A DNA stretch of 64,000 nt, taken from assembly GCA_963854835.1 (NCBI GenBank), contig OY978525.1:87683171-87747170 (forward strand). The letters run 5' to 3'. The notes under the pieces were generated by a model that saw nothing but the letters and a program-made list of their open reading frames with translations, made no database searches and was not told where the DNA came from. Source of the DNA: Megamerina dolium (taxonomy: Eukaryota > Arthropoda > Insecta > Diptera > Megamerinidae). The position numbers were made by a program, and so were the translations under genes. Each line of letters begins with the position of its first letter. Position 1 is the first letter of the stretch. Below, piece after piece: positions 22,201-33,611 of this stretch.

Positions 22201-24791
22201 CGTCGTCGTTGTCAACTGTATCGGCGGCATTGTCTGTCTGTAAGTCTTCTTCCACAGTAGTTGATTCATTAATTTCTGGCATTTTTGTTGTTACATCCAA
22301 TTCTGTTATAATAGGTTCTTGTACCTGGGCAAAGAGTGGTTCAAATTTAACAACATGATCTTCAAGTACAATTTGTTGAATCATCTGATCTTCATCGTTG
22401 TTGAAAGTTTTCAATGTACTTGCAGCTACAACTTCGGGCTCATCGGTTTGGGATGACTCTTCATTTTCAATATTAGTATTCATATAGAATTGTGGTCGTG
22501 CTGTTATGAGAACAATTGGCGTAGAAGAGGAAAATTCTTCAGTGCCATTCAATGTTGGAGCCATATCGACGGTAAACGGAGATGCAGTGACTCTCTCTAA
22601 ATTGACTGCAATGGAAGTTGCCAATGTGCTGCCGTCGAAGCTCGTGGTCATTGGACTCATGGTAGTTGCTACTTTTGATGATAATGCTTCTTTCGTATTG
22701 CCACCATCCTTAAGACTTTGCATTATTTGATCAAAAGATTGAATAGCCTCCAAATCTTCAGATGTTTGCAGATTTGGTTTTTGTACAGATGATTGACCAC
22801 CACTCTTTGGAGGAGTAATCGAACTTTGGTTAGGTGTTATCTTTAATGGAACTAATCCTGGGAATTCTTCTACTATGAGTGATCCCTGCTCAGTGGTGGA
22901 TGAACTGGAAGGTGTGGTCATGGCAATCGGTTCAGCCACAATTGTTGTTGGGCTGGTAGTGGTTGCAGTTGTTGTTGTGGTTGGTTTAGATGGTCGGGGA
23001 CGATGCTTCTTGTGAGTGGTTTGGTGATGTTTTTGTGCCGAGTTATGTTGTATAGTAGATGCTGCAGTTAAGTCCGTTTGTTGGTGTGGTTTAGATGAGT
23101 TTGGTTTTGTCTTATGATGGACAGCGGGAGCCTTGGTAGTCGGTTTACGCTTTTCAGCAGATAGATGGGGTTTTGGATGTGTTAAATGTATTCCACCATT
23201 ACCGCTACCAGAACCACCGTCATTATGGCTTCCATTACCGCCAACATTAGTTCCATCATTACCGTTTTCATTACCGCTTCCATGACCACCACCATTACCT
23301 TCGTCGTTAGCGCTACTTATGTGATAACCAGGCTTACGACTAGGCTTCTTTTTCTTCTTTTTGGGGGTTGTTGCAACTGTTGGCTCCTCTGTGGTTGTCA
23401 TCGATGGCTGCATTTCGGTAGTAGTTTGCGGAATAGTTGTTTCTGGTATATTCGTTGTAGTTGGCTGCTCTGTTGATGTTGATATTATTGGTGTTGGAGT
23501 TGTGGGCTTTTTCTTAAGTTTTTGTTTATGCCCGCCGCTACCATGTGGAGTTTTGGTTGTTTCATGCCAACCATGATGGATGGGCGTTGAAGTTGTTGGT
23601 TCTATTGGCGTTGAACTTGTTGTTGTTGTGGTCTCAGGTGCATTAGTAGTTGTAGTCGTTGTCTCAGGAGCAGGTGTGGTTGTAGTCATGGGCGCAGCTG
23701 TTGATGTAGTTGTCGTAGTAGTTGGTTTCTTCTTAATCTTTTGCTTATGCACACCACCACCGTTCGGTCGTTTTGTAGCACCTGCACCACTATTCGGTGT
23801 TTTATGACGATGGGCTAACGGTGGATATTTATGACGGACGTCATTTGGTCTCTTTGCCAGACTCGCGTTTAGTTCACCATTCGTGTCTGCAGCCGCTGAA
23901 CTATTTGTATTTTTCAATTTTGCATCATTTTCTGTCTGTATTACCTCATAATTATTGACGAAAACACGACGTGTTGATGCTTCCAGAACCTCTAGAGTCT
24001 CTGGTTTCTGATTGTAGATTGGTTGAATATGAATTTGCGAAAATTCCTCAAAATTATGCATATTCGATGCAATGTTCTGATATTGTTGCATACCCGTATA
24101 GACGGACTCGTGAGGTTCTAATTCCTCTTGTACCACTTGTGGTACCATCTCTGATATTTTAGATGTGACTCTAGTCGTTGATGGAGTTGTCGATGTTGTC
24201 GGTTTACGTTTTTGTCCACTAGGCTTACGTTTATTCGGTCTGGATTTTTTTGTCGTCTGCGTCGAACCAGTTTTCTTCGTTGAAGTTTCAACCAATTCCG
24301 AATCGGGTGTCATAACAACTTGCTGTGGTTTTTGTTGGGGGAAAATATCACCACCAGTATTACCGAATATGGCTGGCAAAATAAGTGACCATGATGATGA
24401 AACATCTGGTGTATCCAACACAGGTGGTTTTTTATCGGATGCTGTTGTTGAATTTTTCTCCACTTCGTGATTCAAGACATTCTGTACACTATCGACAATA
24501 TCTTGAACATTCTTTTCTGGATTACGATCTTCGATTGGAGGCGTATGTATCATAGATGGACCCTCACCATCACCATTGGCGACAATACTTTGAATTTCTT
24601 GCATTGTCATTAGACGTTTCACCAGTTCGCCATTATCATCGAAAGTGTAGAACTCATATCGATCCGGATTCAGCAGATTTATCGGACTGGCCACTTGTAA
24701 TGATGGTGATGGTTTGGATACCTTATGACCGAGCGAATCCATGAACTCTGTCTCGTTGCCATTCAAAATAACCGAAACTGAAGTAACAACA
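19226..24791 (-). CDS. Mucin-like serpin, exon 2 (main exon)
   Basis: This exon encodes residues 157-2011 of a predicted secreted protein. It starts at 24791 after a strong acceptor; the first in-frame ATG-like codon inside it (TTG at 24766) is not a real start. Order in the full-length numbering: a hydrophilic segment; Thr-rich mucin-like stretches with Lys-rich modules (HKQKxKKKPTT at about 505 and 581, KKKKKKPSRK at about 636); a Gly/Asn-rich stretch (about 655-690); a long acidic Ser/Thr-rich region; and a serpin domain from about 1545 to 2011. Serpin marks are SPFALTSMLSMIFLGARGST, MEVQLPRFSHRSF and the C-terminal FLYFVRHNPTGMILFMGRF. The expected EEGTEAAA-type hinge is absent (NTFSTCGEEKISDHHH instead), and about 90 residues separate it from the last strands. 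It is therefore probably non-inhibitory, perhaps a heavily O-glycosylated secreted or matrix protein. The stop is TGA at 19226-19228. I do not recognise a named orthologue. Confidence 0.88.
19229..20629 (-). other. Serpin domain of the mucin-serpin
   Basis: The last 467 residues have the serpin fold signature from helix A (EDWLQFSRLCNELAFSYW) through strand 3A (ISANLFQTDC, where family members usually have an aromatic/Asn-rich ANAxYF) to strands 4B/5B. A normal serpin has about 370-380 residues, so roughly 60-90 are extra. Most lie in the reactive-loop region, which carries a tribasic RKR and an acidic patch (DVESADPDDDADTYDSS). The RKR could be a processing site; that is speculation. Confidence 0.85.
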
Positions 24792-24866
24792 CTGAAAAGA
24801 AAAATGCATAGGAGAAGAGGGATGTTAATGGATTTTGCTTGTCTTTGTATGTTTTTTTCTTTAAAT

Positions 24867-25369
24867 TATTGTTTTAAACAATATAGTATTTAAATGTATT
24901 CATTCTTCGATTTTACAGTCAGAAGAACGACATGCATAATTAGCACATAACCGCGCGATTATTTTAAAACAAGAAACAAAGTCATGAATGACTTTATATG
25001 GCCATAGTTTTTATATGATTTATTAATAAGTAAATACAGAACTCTGCCGGAAAATCATTAAAAATTGTGTTATTGTTTAGTGTTTCAACAAAAGCTAATC
25101 AATATTGGCCTCACTAACTTGAGACAGTTTTCCAAAAGCTCCTTTTTGGGAAACTGGGAATGCTCAAGATGGATTTTCTAATGTTTATCTAAGCAAAAAC
25201 TTTCAGCTAACCAGTTACTATAACAAATAAAGACGCATTGTTTGCAGGATGAGTTCTTTTTCAAGTGGCTTGACGTATAGCATTTCTTATGAGCAGGCTT
25301 TTACATTAGTTTTTAATGTTGCGTTGTTCAATAATACACTTAGTTATGTTGCCATTGCAACCGAACATC
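24867..25369. other. Intronic AT-rich sequence
   Basis: No repeat family is recognised until the RTE fragment begins. The open frame at 25249-25467 runs partly into that fragment and is not a gene. Confidence 0.5.
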
Positions 25370-25965
25370 GATTTAGACCGAATAGCATACTTCTTACGCC
25401 AACTCTTTCCTTCGCTAGCTGGAGCCAGTTAGAAATTCCAGTAGTTAGTCTTTTCACCGGAGGTTAAGTCTGCCTCTTCTGCGTGATCCATCCAGCGGGT
25501 TCCGAATATAACACTTTTTTAGCTGGAGCGTGTTCTTCCATTCGCTCGATATGACCTAGCCAGTGCATCTGCTGAATATTAATGCGCTTCACTATGTCGG
25601 TGTAGGCACACAGGTCCAAACATCTTGCGTGGGACATTTGTCTCGAAAACTATTTCGGCGCCATACGAGAGACTTGTAGAATGTGGTTTTCGTTTACCGA
25701 AAGAGGGCTTGACTTCTCATTTGCTTACTTAGTCCAAAGTAGCACCTGTTTACAAGAGTGATCCTTTGCAATATCTCCAGCCTGACGTAATTACTGGTGT
25801 TAATGCTGGTTCCCAGATAGTTAAAACCTTCACTACTTCAAAAGCGTAGTTATCAACAGTGATGTGCTATCCAAGGCGCCGGTACCCTTTGTTTGTTGTC
25901 ACTAGGTACTTCGTCCTGCATCGTTCACTGTAAGACCCATTCGACGCGACTGTCTTTCAATAACA
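25369..25965 (-). mobile_element. RTE fragment (3' end)
   Basis: The sequence is collinear with the 3' end of the RTE element at 57.05-57.78 kb. Examples are aaccgaacatcgatttagaccgaa, cttcgctagctggagccagttagaaattcca, gcgggttccgaatataacac, cattcgctcgatatgaccta and cactgtaagacccattcgacgcgactgtc. It has a block missing around the region equivalent to 57330-57470 plus many frameshifts. It is a 5'-truncated dead copy in the serpin intron, lying in the same direction as the gene. Confidence 0.82.
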
Positions 25966-28033
25966 CAACTCGACAAAACAATTTTTTTGTTTGGTGCATC
26001 ATCATTTTGCACAATTATTTCTTAGTTTCTGTTTATTATTTTTTAAGGAAGCCATAGACAAACAAATTTATACCTTTTGAAAATCATTTACTTCAACAAA
26101 ACTATAGTTTTTAGCCGAAATTTGGGCTTTTTTAACATTCAAGTAAAGTTGTATTCTTTTAAACTTTTTCATATATGTTCATAAACTCTTTCAAAGAGGC
26201 GGACGAACGGAATGTCCTTCTTGGAATCACAATATTTTTTTTTTTCATCAAGAAGCATAACGACATGAAGTGGGGACCGACGATCTAGGTGCACTGAAAA
26301 CATATGTGCTTTGAGATTTTTGATGATGCGTCATCGAAATTTTGGAATAAATTATGATTAGAACAATAATAAATTAGTGAGTTTAGTAATTTATAAATAA
26401 CAAGAGTACATATGTGTGATACAGTATATTGTACTTGTTAGTACACACAACTAATGAATATAACCGTCATTTCAATTGTAAACTGATAAAAACAAGCAGC
26501 GGTTACAATTTATGATACTCATTGTAATGAGGTTACTGCATATTAGGTATGTGCTCTAGTGTGTAAGGGCAAAAACGTTCTCATACTCAGCAGATTCTTA
26601 CAATAAAACATCTTTACATAATTTAGAAACATTACATTGAAATTTTATTGCAGCAGCGGCCCCAGCAGCAGAATCCATATCAAATTAATGACTTTTATTG
26701 CGACTCATCAATTTGCAGCTTTTGCACCACACAGCCACACACCATCTCATTGTAAATGTGCTTACGATGTTTTTTTTCGTCTTTACACAGCTGTGGTGAA
26801 ATGCATTATTCAAGCAATTTATACACTGGTGACGATGACGATGATGATGATGATGATGATGATGCAATAAATGCAGATAAAATCTAAAAATACTATTTTT
26901 CCAACAATCGCATTATAAACGCGTAGTGTACTACGAGTGTCTGGATATGTTTGTTCGAGTATGATGTGCGCAGAGGAATGTGATTGCATTGCGGTGAGAG
27001 TGCATGCTGTACTCGTGGTATAATTTGAAGTGAAGGTGTACAAATATTGTATGCAGATTTTGCATTTCAAAATCTGCTTATCATAATTGTACTGTAAACA
27101 TACACTCACATAAACACACATGTATATGCATACTTAGATGTTTGCAAAATGGCAAGTGAAATAGAAAAAGTATGTGTATAGTAAGTGAAACTAAAAAGTA
27201 ACCATATTAGAATGCACATACTCATCCTATATATATACGCATTTTTTAATGCATTAGCAACAATTTTTTTATACATAAATATGCTAACTTAATGGTATGA
27301 TAGAAGATCATAAGATAAGATTAATGCATTCTGCTATTACTACCTATGTGTTTTCTTGTTTTTAATCGACTTCGTAAAAGAACCTTTGCTAAAAAAATCT
27401 GAATCGTTTTTACCGGGGCATTAAATATAAAAAACAATGTATTTCTATTTCGAAAATCACTTTCTATTGTAATAGAATTAACAACATAATTTAAAATTTA
27501 CACTAAGAGAATACGAGTATGTGACAAAAGCGCTATAATGCTCGAATGAACATAATGAGAAAATGGAAATAAACTTTGAGAATGTGAGGAAAAAGAAATG
27601 AGATTGGTTTCTAGCGTTTTCGTGAAGGCGGCTAAGTTTGCATTTCTTCCTTCATCATACACATTTCTTCGTAAGAAGAAATGCCAAAGAGATGAGCTGA
27701 CACACAACATTAATATTGTATTTGCGGTTCCACAACAATAAGAACATGAACGCGACCAACAACAACAGTAATCAATTTGCAATGCTTGTAATATTTTATG
27801 TGCGTAATGATTTCACTTTGACCGCATGCTAAATTTTAGTTTAACCTCAAAGCCGAGCATCTCATTCAGTATTGATATACAAGATGTGACATATGCTTAT
27901 ACCCATACTCTCTTACATGCCAATGCATGTAACCAATGTCAAATGGCAACGTCATCACACTGGCTGAAATTGATATGAGGTGACATGCGATATACGATGC
28001 GACGCGGTACTGCGTGGGCGGATTGATAAAGAA
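25966..28033. other. Intronic AT-rich sequence with (GAT)n
   Basis: No gene is recognised. A (GAT/GAC)n trinucleotide tract at 26830-26865 makes a His-rich peptide on the minus strand that has no support as a protein. The rest is simple AT-rich DNA. Confidence 0.5.
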
Positions 28034-29263
28034 GCTACCTAAGTACGAAAAAGGTAGCACAAACTCAAAAGCTTATTTTTTTGAAATTGCGATCTGTCAA
28101 ACGTCAGCTGTTAAAATTTCACCCAAATTCATCGATTAGTTTATTTGTTGTAGTCGTTTGAAATAACCAACTTTTGTGTTTCTTGAAAAATGGACAAAAA
28201 ACGAATTTCGTGCAGTGACTATTATTTGAAAGGGAAAACGGCGAAAGTGAAGCTCGATAAACATTACGGTGAGTCTGCTCCGTCAGATTACATGGTAAAA
28301 TATTGGATTGCTGAATTTAAATGCGGCCGAACAAGCACTGAAACAATACCATCAACAGGAAGGCCAAAAGAGGTGGTTACTGAAGAAAATATCAAGAAAA
28401 TCCTCGATATCGTTATGAATGATCACCGAGTCAAGTTGCGTGAGATTGTTGAAATGGTAAACATCTCATATGAACGTGTGTTCAACATTTTGCATGAACA
28501 TTTGCATATGAAAAAGCTATCGGCAAGATGGGTGCCGCGTTTGCTCAGTGTCGAACAAAAACGAGTTCGAGAGACCACTTCACAGCGGTGTTTGGACATG
28601 ATAAAGCTGTTGATGACGTGGGTCCACCATTACACACCTGAAACCAAAAATCAATCGAAACAATGGGTGGAAGCTGGTGGAAGTGCTACGAAGAAGGCGA
28701 AGGCAAGGTTATGGCCACTGTATTTTGGGATGCACTCGGAATATTGCTTATCGATTATCTTGAAAAAGGATCCACAATCACAAAAAAGTATTATCGTGCA
28801 TTATTGGATCAATTGAATGATGCAATCAAGAAAAAACGACCACATTTAAAGAAGAAAAAAGTGCTCTTTCTTCAAGACAACGCACCGGTTCACACAGCAT
28901 TAGATACGATGCTAAAATTACGTGAAATACACTTGGAATTGGTTGATCATCCACCTTATAGTCCAGATTTAGCTCCTAGTGACTTTTTCCTGTTTCCAAA
29001 CTTGAAAAAATGGCTCGCAGGAGAAAAATTCAGCTCAAACGAAGAAGTGATTACCGAAACTAATACGTATTTTGTGTGGTTCCCGAAATCGTATTATTCA
29101 GATGGTATAAAAAAGTTGCAATATCGTTTTACTAAGTGTGTTGATGTAAAAGGAGACTATGTTGAGAAATAAATGGTTTTTGAAAAAAACAAAATGTATG
29201 ATTCGCGAAGTGTAATGGTGGGTGACAATAGGTATATTGGTAATAATATAAGTATGAGGTAGC
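28034..29263 (+). mobile_element. Mariner element, frame-broken
   Basis: The element is about 1.23 kb, with short imperfect inverted ends (gctacctaagtac at 28034; the reverse complement at 29251-29263 reads gctacctcatac). It encodes a mariner transposase split by small deletions. A MITE-like origin is excluded because nearly the whole coding region is retained. Confidence 0.8.
28190..29172 (+). pseudogene. Mariner (DD34D) transposase pseudogene
   Basis: The frame opens at ATG 28190 with a DNA-binding half: SDYYLKGKTAKVKLDKHYGE, then RPKEVVTEENIKKILD and LREIVEMVNISYERVFNIL. After RWVPRLLSVEQK and RCLDMI the codon run around the first catalytic Asp is damaged. gttgatgacgtgg looks like the VDETW codons with two bases missing, so this Asp is lost and the frame shifts. 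The following WVHHYTPETKNQSKQW is followed by another frame change. The C-terminal part (28663-29172) holds LQDNAPVHTA and HPPYSPDLAPSDFFLF, with 34 residues between the two Asp, then a normal C-terminus ending at TAA 29170-29172. It is inactive as it stands. Confidence 0.85.
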
Positions 29264-29730
29264 GATGTCCCATTTCTATATTTATTCATTAACTTCTATT
29301 GGTTGGTGTCAGATTATGAAGTCATGAAGGCACTATTAAATTAGGCTTATGTACCAATGGTTTGGTACAGAATTACAAAATGCGTGTTATTTGGTTAATG
29401 CCAAATTTAGAACGAATTATAATATATTGAAAGTTATAGATACTTATCAACATCTTCATGGCAGTCATTTTAGCATAGCCTTCAAATAATTTACTTAGAA
29501 ATTCACAACCGAATGTGTGTTTTTAACAACTTTAGTGAGATTTTTCTCGAAAATTCAAACAATTATATTATAAAACTATGTTATAGATTATGAGAAAGAT
29601 CTATATGTTGATATGAGTATGGACTTGGCGTACAAACTTTTTTGATAATTTTGACTATGTAAAGGTATCAAAGAAAATATTAAAAATCAGGCAGACCGAT
29701 TTATACCCTGAACACCTAGAGGTACAGCTG

Positions 29731-31324
29731 TTGTCAACTAATTAGAAACGATACTTTTAAAATATTTTTCTCGCATTAGATCTACCAAACTTTGATTTCA
29801 GTTTGAATTTGTTTTTCGCTTTAAGTCTCTTCTTCTTTCCTTCATTCAAAAATGTCCCGTTACATCAAGTTCTTTTTAGCTTTCGAAAAAAAAAAGTTTT
29901 ATTTATTTGCTTGCAGTGCGTTTTGAGTGTGACACGTAATTAGAAACGTTGAATCTGGTTACATTTAAACTACAAGAATTTCTTATAAGAATAAAGAAAG
30001 TGTTTTGAATAAAATTTGAGTGTCCATAAGATAGTAAATATGGGTAAATCGAAGAGTTGTACTACAGACCTTCGAAAATCAATAATTGAGCTTCAAGCTG
30101 CAGGATTTTCATATCAGGAAATTGTAATTCAAATGAAATGTTCGAAAGAGATGGTTTTTAATGCTATTAGCCATTTCCGAAAATATGAGACTCATATGAA
30201 CATTCCACGCAAGAAGCGACCTCGCAAAACATCGAATTTCATCGACAAGAAAACAAAACAAATATCACAAATGGACCCAAGAAAAAGTTCTCCAGCCATT
30301 CAACGGGAGATCCATTCGGACTACGGAGTCTCCATATCAAAACGTACTGTTGCACGTCGTTTGGTTGAATCTGGCCTTCATGGAAGAAATGCACGCAAGA
30401 AACCTTTGGTGGCGTCTAACCATTGAAAACGCCGTTTGTAAGTCGCTGAAGAACACGCAGCTTGGACTGAACACCAATGGAAATTTATAGTCTGGAGTGA
30501 TGAAACTAAAATTAATCGCATAGGTCCAGATGGTAGAATGTATGTAAGATGACCAAAAAATGCTAAACTTGACCCAAAATATGTGTCACCGATCGTTAAG
30601 CATGGCGGAGGCTCCATAAATGTATGGGGATTATTCTCCTGGAATGGTGTTGGTCCGTTTTGTCGAATTGATGATACTTTATTGAAAGAAAAATATGTTG
30701 AGATTCTTCAAAATGTTATGCTGCCATGGGCCGAAGAAAATATACCCGTTATTTGGAGATTCCATCAAGATAACGACCCAAAACATACGGCTAAATTAAC
30801 CAAAAAGTTCTTTGAGGAGAATTGAATCCGTCTTTTAGAATGGCCGTCATCGAGTGCAGACTTAAATCCCATAGAACATTTATGGAATGACTTGAAAAAG
30901 GAAATTAGTGGTAAAAATTTCACGAATTTGGATCATCTTTTCGAAGAAGCTAAAAAGGCTTGGGAATCAATTCCAGTCGAACGATGTCGAAGTTTAATCA
31001 AGTCTATGCAGCGCCGATGTCAAGTTGTCATCAAACAAAAAGGTTATCCCACGAAATATTAACCACTAAGCCCACATTCTCACATTTGACGTAAATTTAA
31101 GCTTCGTTTCTAATTAGATGTCTCAAAGAAAAAAAAAAAATGAGGTGGTTAGAAAAAACTTTTAATTTCTCTTTAATACTTGAATTGTTTAACTTATTTC
31201 GTTTATTTTTGTGTTATTGAATGAATATATATGTTATTAAAATGCTTATTGGCAATAAAAAAATAGCTTTAATTTACAAAATACAAAATATTTTTTTTAA
31301 TAGCCGTTTCTAATTAGTTGACAA
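29731..31324 (+). mobile_element. Tc1-type transposon with IR/DR ends
   Basis: The ends are perfect 20-bp inverted repeats, ttgtcaactaattagaaacg at 29731-29750 and its reverse complement at 31305-31324. About 200 bp inside each end a second copy of the core taattagaaacg occurs (29937-29948 on the left; inverted at 31105-31117 on the right). Each end thus has two direct repeats, the IR/DR arrangement of some Tc1 elements. The element is 1.59 kb and flanked by AT-rich DNA. The transposase between the ends is broken by stop codons. Confidence 0.88.
30046..31062 (+). pseudogene. Tc1 (DD34E) transposase with premature stops
   Basis: The frame starts near 30040 (MGKSKSCTTDLRKS), with a paired-like HTH (IIELQAAGFSYQEI; SISKRTVARRLVESGL). 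The catalytic domain follows: VWSDETKINRIG (first Asp), GGGSINVWGLFSWNGVGPF, FHQDNDPKHTA (second Asp) and SSADLNPIEHLWNDLKKE (Glu, 34 residues later), ending PTKY at TAA about 31060. Four in-frame stops interrupt it: TGA at 30424, TAA about 15 bases later, TGA near 30550 (in MYVR*PKNAK) and TGA at 30823. There is no frameshift, so the decay is by point mutation. Some TGA stops may come from CGA or TGG codons. Confidence 0.85.
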
Positions 31325-33303
31325 TTAGTTGAAGCTTACCGGGACCATCTTTTATGCAGTTTTAGCTTACAATTTCAGAATATAAACATTTAAAGTAATA
31401 TACTTAGATACAGAATTCATAATGGGTAAAAATATTGAAATTGTATATGTTCAATGAATTAAAAAAAAAGTGGCATTATTATTTTTTTTGTGACAGTATA
31501 GGCAAATAGTTCAAATTTGAAGTGTAACGAAAAATTTAACCTACATTAATGTTTTGGTTTTTTTTTTCTCATAACAAAACCTACAAATGATTTAAATACA
31601 ATTGATCTACTCATTACAATCAGTGTATAATTCATAGGAAATCGATTTTATTTTGTTTTTACTGACTTTGTCGTGAATCCAAAGCAGGTTCACTTTTTTC
31701 ATCCGTCCAAAAAATTTTTTCGCAAAAACAAGGCATTTTTCGTTAAAAAAATTAAGCTTAAAAAGATCTTGAGTTTTCGAGATAGTAAGTGTACTTTTCT
31801 TCTTCTTTTGCTTTGTATTCATCATCCCATGTGTTGCCTAAATTCCTTTTTTCGCTCTTTCAGCTCCCGTTAACTTTGCCTTTGCGTTAAAAGTTGTTAA
31901 AATAAATACGAAAATAGTTAATAAAATGTTTGATTTCAACATTTATAACTAGAACACTGAGAGAGAAAAAAGGGCATTGCCATAAAACTAAAATCTTAGA
32001 TATTTTAATATGTATCTGTTTTGAATTAATTCACTCAAACTTGAATCGTGAAAATCAGCGAGTATGATATGATACTCTATACACGAATATCTGTTTGTGT
32101 GTGTGAATTAAACAATTTTTTAAAAATTATTATATAAGCTTTTTATACTAAATAATAATTACTCTAGGGGCGAGAAAAAAGTAAAATACAGTAATTGGTG
32201 TAGAATGAGTAGTGAGTGAGATAGAACGAGAGAGAGAAAGAGAGAGAGAGAGCGACCTCGTTATGGTATTACTAAAAGATCATGGGTAAATTTATTTTAA
32301 AATGCATATGCTTTCATCCACATACATGATATTCCCTCATGTGGGAGTTAGAATGCAAGTATGGACTTATACATAACCTCTGTATACTTATGCAAGCGGA
32401 TATGAATCCAGCACTAATGTATGCAATGACGTGCTATGACTTCATGGTTGTGTTGTTTTTTGCAACAGAAAAGCGTTAGGCAAAAACATCGTGTTTAGTT
32501 CAAATTTCATTGTACCTACATCCACATACATTTGTGTGCATCCTTGACTTTTTGACTGATTCTATTTTAATTTTGTTTTTAATACGCTCGTATATTACTA
32601 TCTATGAAAAATGAAAAACTATATTTCGATTTTTGATTTTTGTGATAAACATATTTGTTTCCCATTTTCCATTAAAATTTCGTCAAATTTTGATTTTGCA
32701 TGCATGTATACGTATTAAATATGATAATACACCGAGTGTACATGTAGTGGGTTTTGAAAAATTTTTCGGCATATTTGAATTTTTAAACAAGTTCACCATA
32801 CACATTCATACATATGTATGTATGTATGTGGCATAAACTTTCAAAAATGATGAGTTATCTCGCCCTCAAGCGAAGCCATATGCCCATACATAAATGCATC
32901 TCGCAATGCATGTACATACAATATAGGCACATATATATGCACACTGCCATCTAAAATCAATTTAGGCAATCAACATGGCATGCATACGCATAGATTGGCA
33001 TACTACAATATAGCGCATACAATATCGCGCAACATCAACAGCTTTGTACGAGCATGTAAGCATCGATGAGTATTTGTGTTCGCTTTGCTTATGCCATTTT
33101 GTCAACACTCATATACACGTATGCGTACATTTATAGGGTTGCCATCTCTTTTCTACTTCTGTAGTGCTGATGGTATAGGGTAATTCGACTATATATGACT
33201 TTCTAAATATAGGTTTTAGATCTACATTTTTGGTTTAATACGATTTCATACCATGAACAATTAGTGTGAGATAGCAAAGTTTACGTTCGATATTAAGTTT
33301 CAC
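31325..33303. other. Intronic AT-rich sequence
   Basis: No gene is recognised. A (GA)n tract lies at 32221-32253. The two opposite open frames at 31607-31873 overlap on the same A/T-rich DNA and look like chance. Confidence 0.5.
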
Positions 33304-33531
33304 TCACACATTCTGGATAGAACGTACTGGGAATATGGAACCACCATTTTCAATGGAGTAATCCACTACATTTTTGCAGTGCACTGCAGAGTTTTTCAGA
33401 TTAAAGTCTTGGCGATTGATGAAGTAGTGTAGTGGCTTCGGTAGAGCGTTATACCACATGTGGAAAAGAATACCACAGAAAAGTAGCAGTAAAATCCATA
33501 GGAATATGGTAGTCCACTTCAGTCTACACAT
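33304..33531 (-). CDS. Candidate short membrane-anchored ORF or orphan exon
   Basis: A 75-codon frame starts MCRLKWTT and continues into a clear transmembrane segment (IFLWILLLLFCGILFHMW, about residues 9-26). A mixed-composition, non-repetitive stretch follows (YNALPKPLHYF, then HCKNVVDYSIENGG) and it ends at TGA 33304-33306. The last codons overlap a donor-like gt|gtgagtg, so the frame may be an exon rather than a whole gene. It lies inside the serpin intron on the same strand. No partner exons and no family match are seen. An N-terminal channel exon or a type II membrane protein would fit, but neither is supported. Confidence 0.25.
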   Translation of the reverse strand: MCRLKWTTIFLWILLLLFCGILFHMWYNALPKPLHYFINRQDFNLKNSAVHCKNVVDYSIENGGSIFPVRSIQNV

Positions 33532-33611
33532 CAGTAGGCCATAACTACAGAATATCTCTTATCTAGATGTCAACTTTCAACTTTAGTGTGTGCAGGACCA
33601 TAGGTATATAA

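Noticed and set aside
19680..24470. Many plus-strand open frames across the serpin exon
   Set aside because: They are antisense shadows of a Thr/Ser-rich coding exon (poly-Thr codons read as Val/Gly runs) and show no independent domain.
19226..24766. Serpin gene as a single-exon gene starting at 24766
   Set aside because: That start is a TTG codon. The frame extends upstream into a pyrimidine-rich acceptor, no ATG is available, and a signal-peptide exon in matching phase lies at 39676-40145.
26685..26867. His-rich peptide on the minus strand
   Set aside because: It comes from a (GAT)n microsatellite read in reverse. Nothing else supports a gene.
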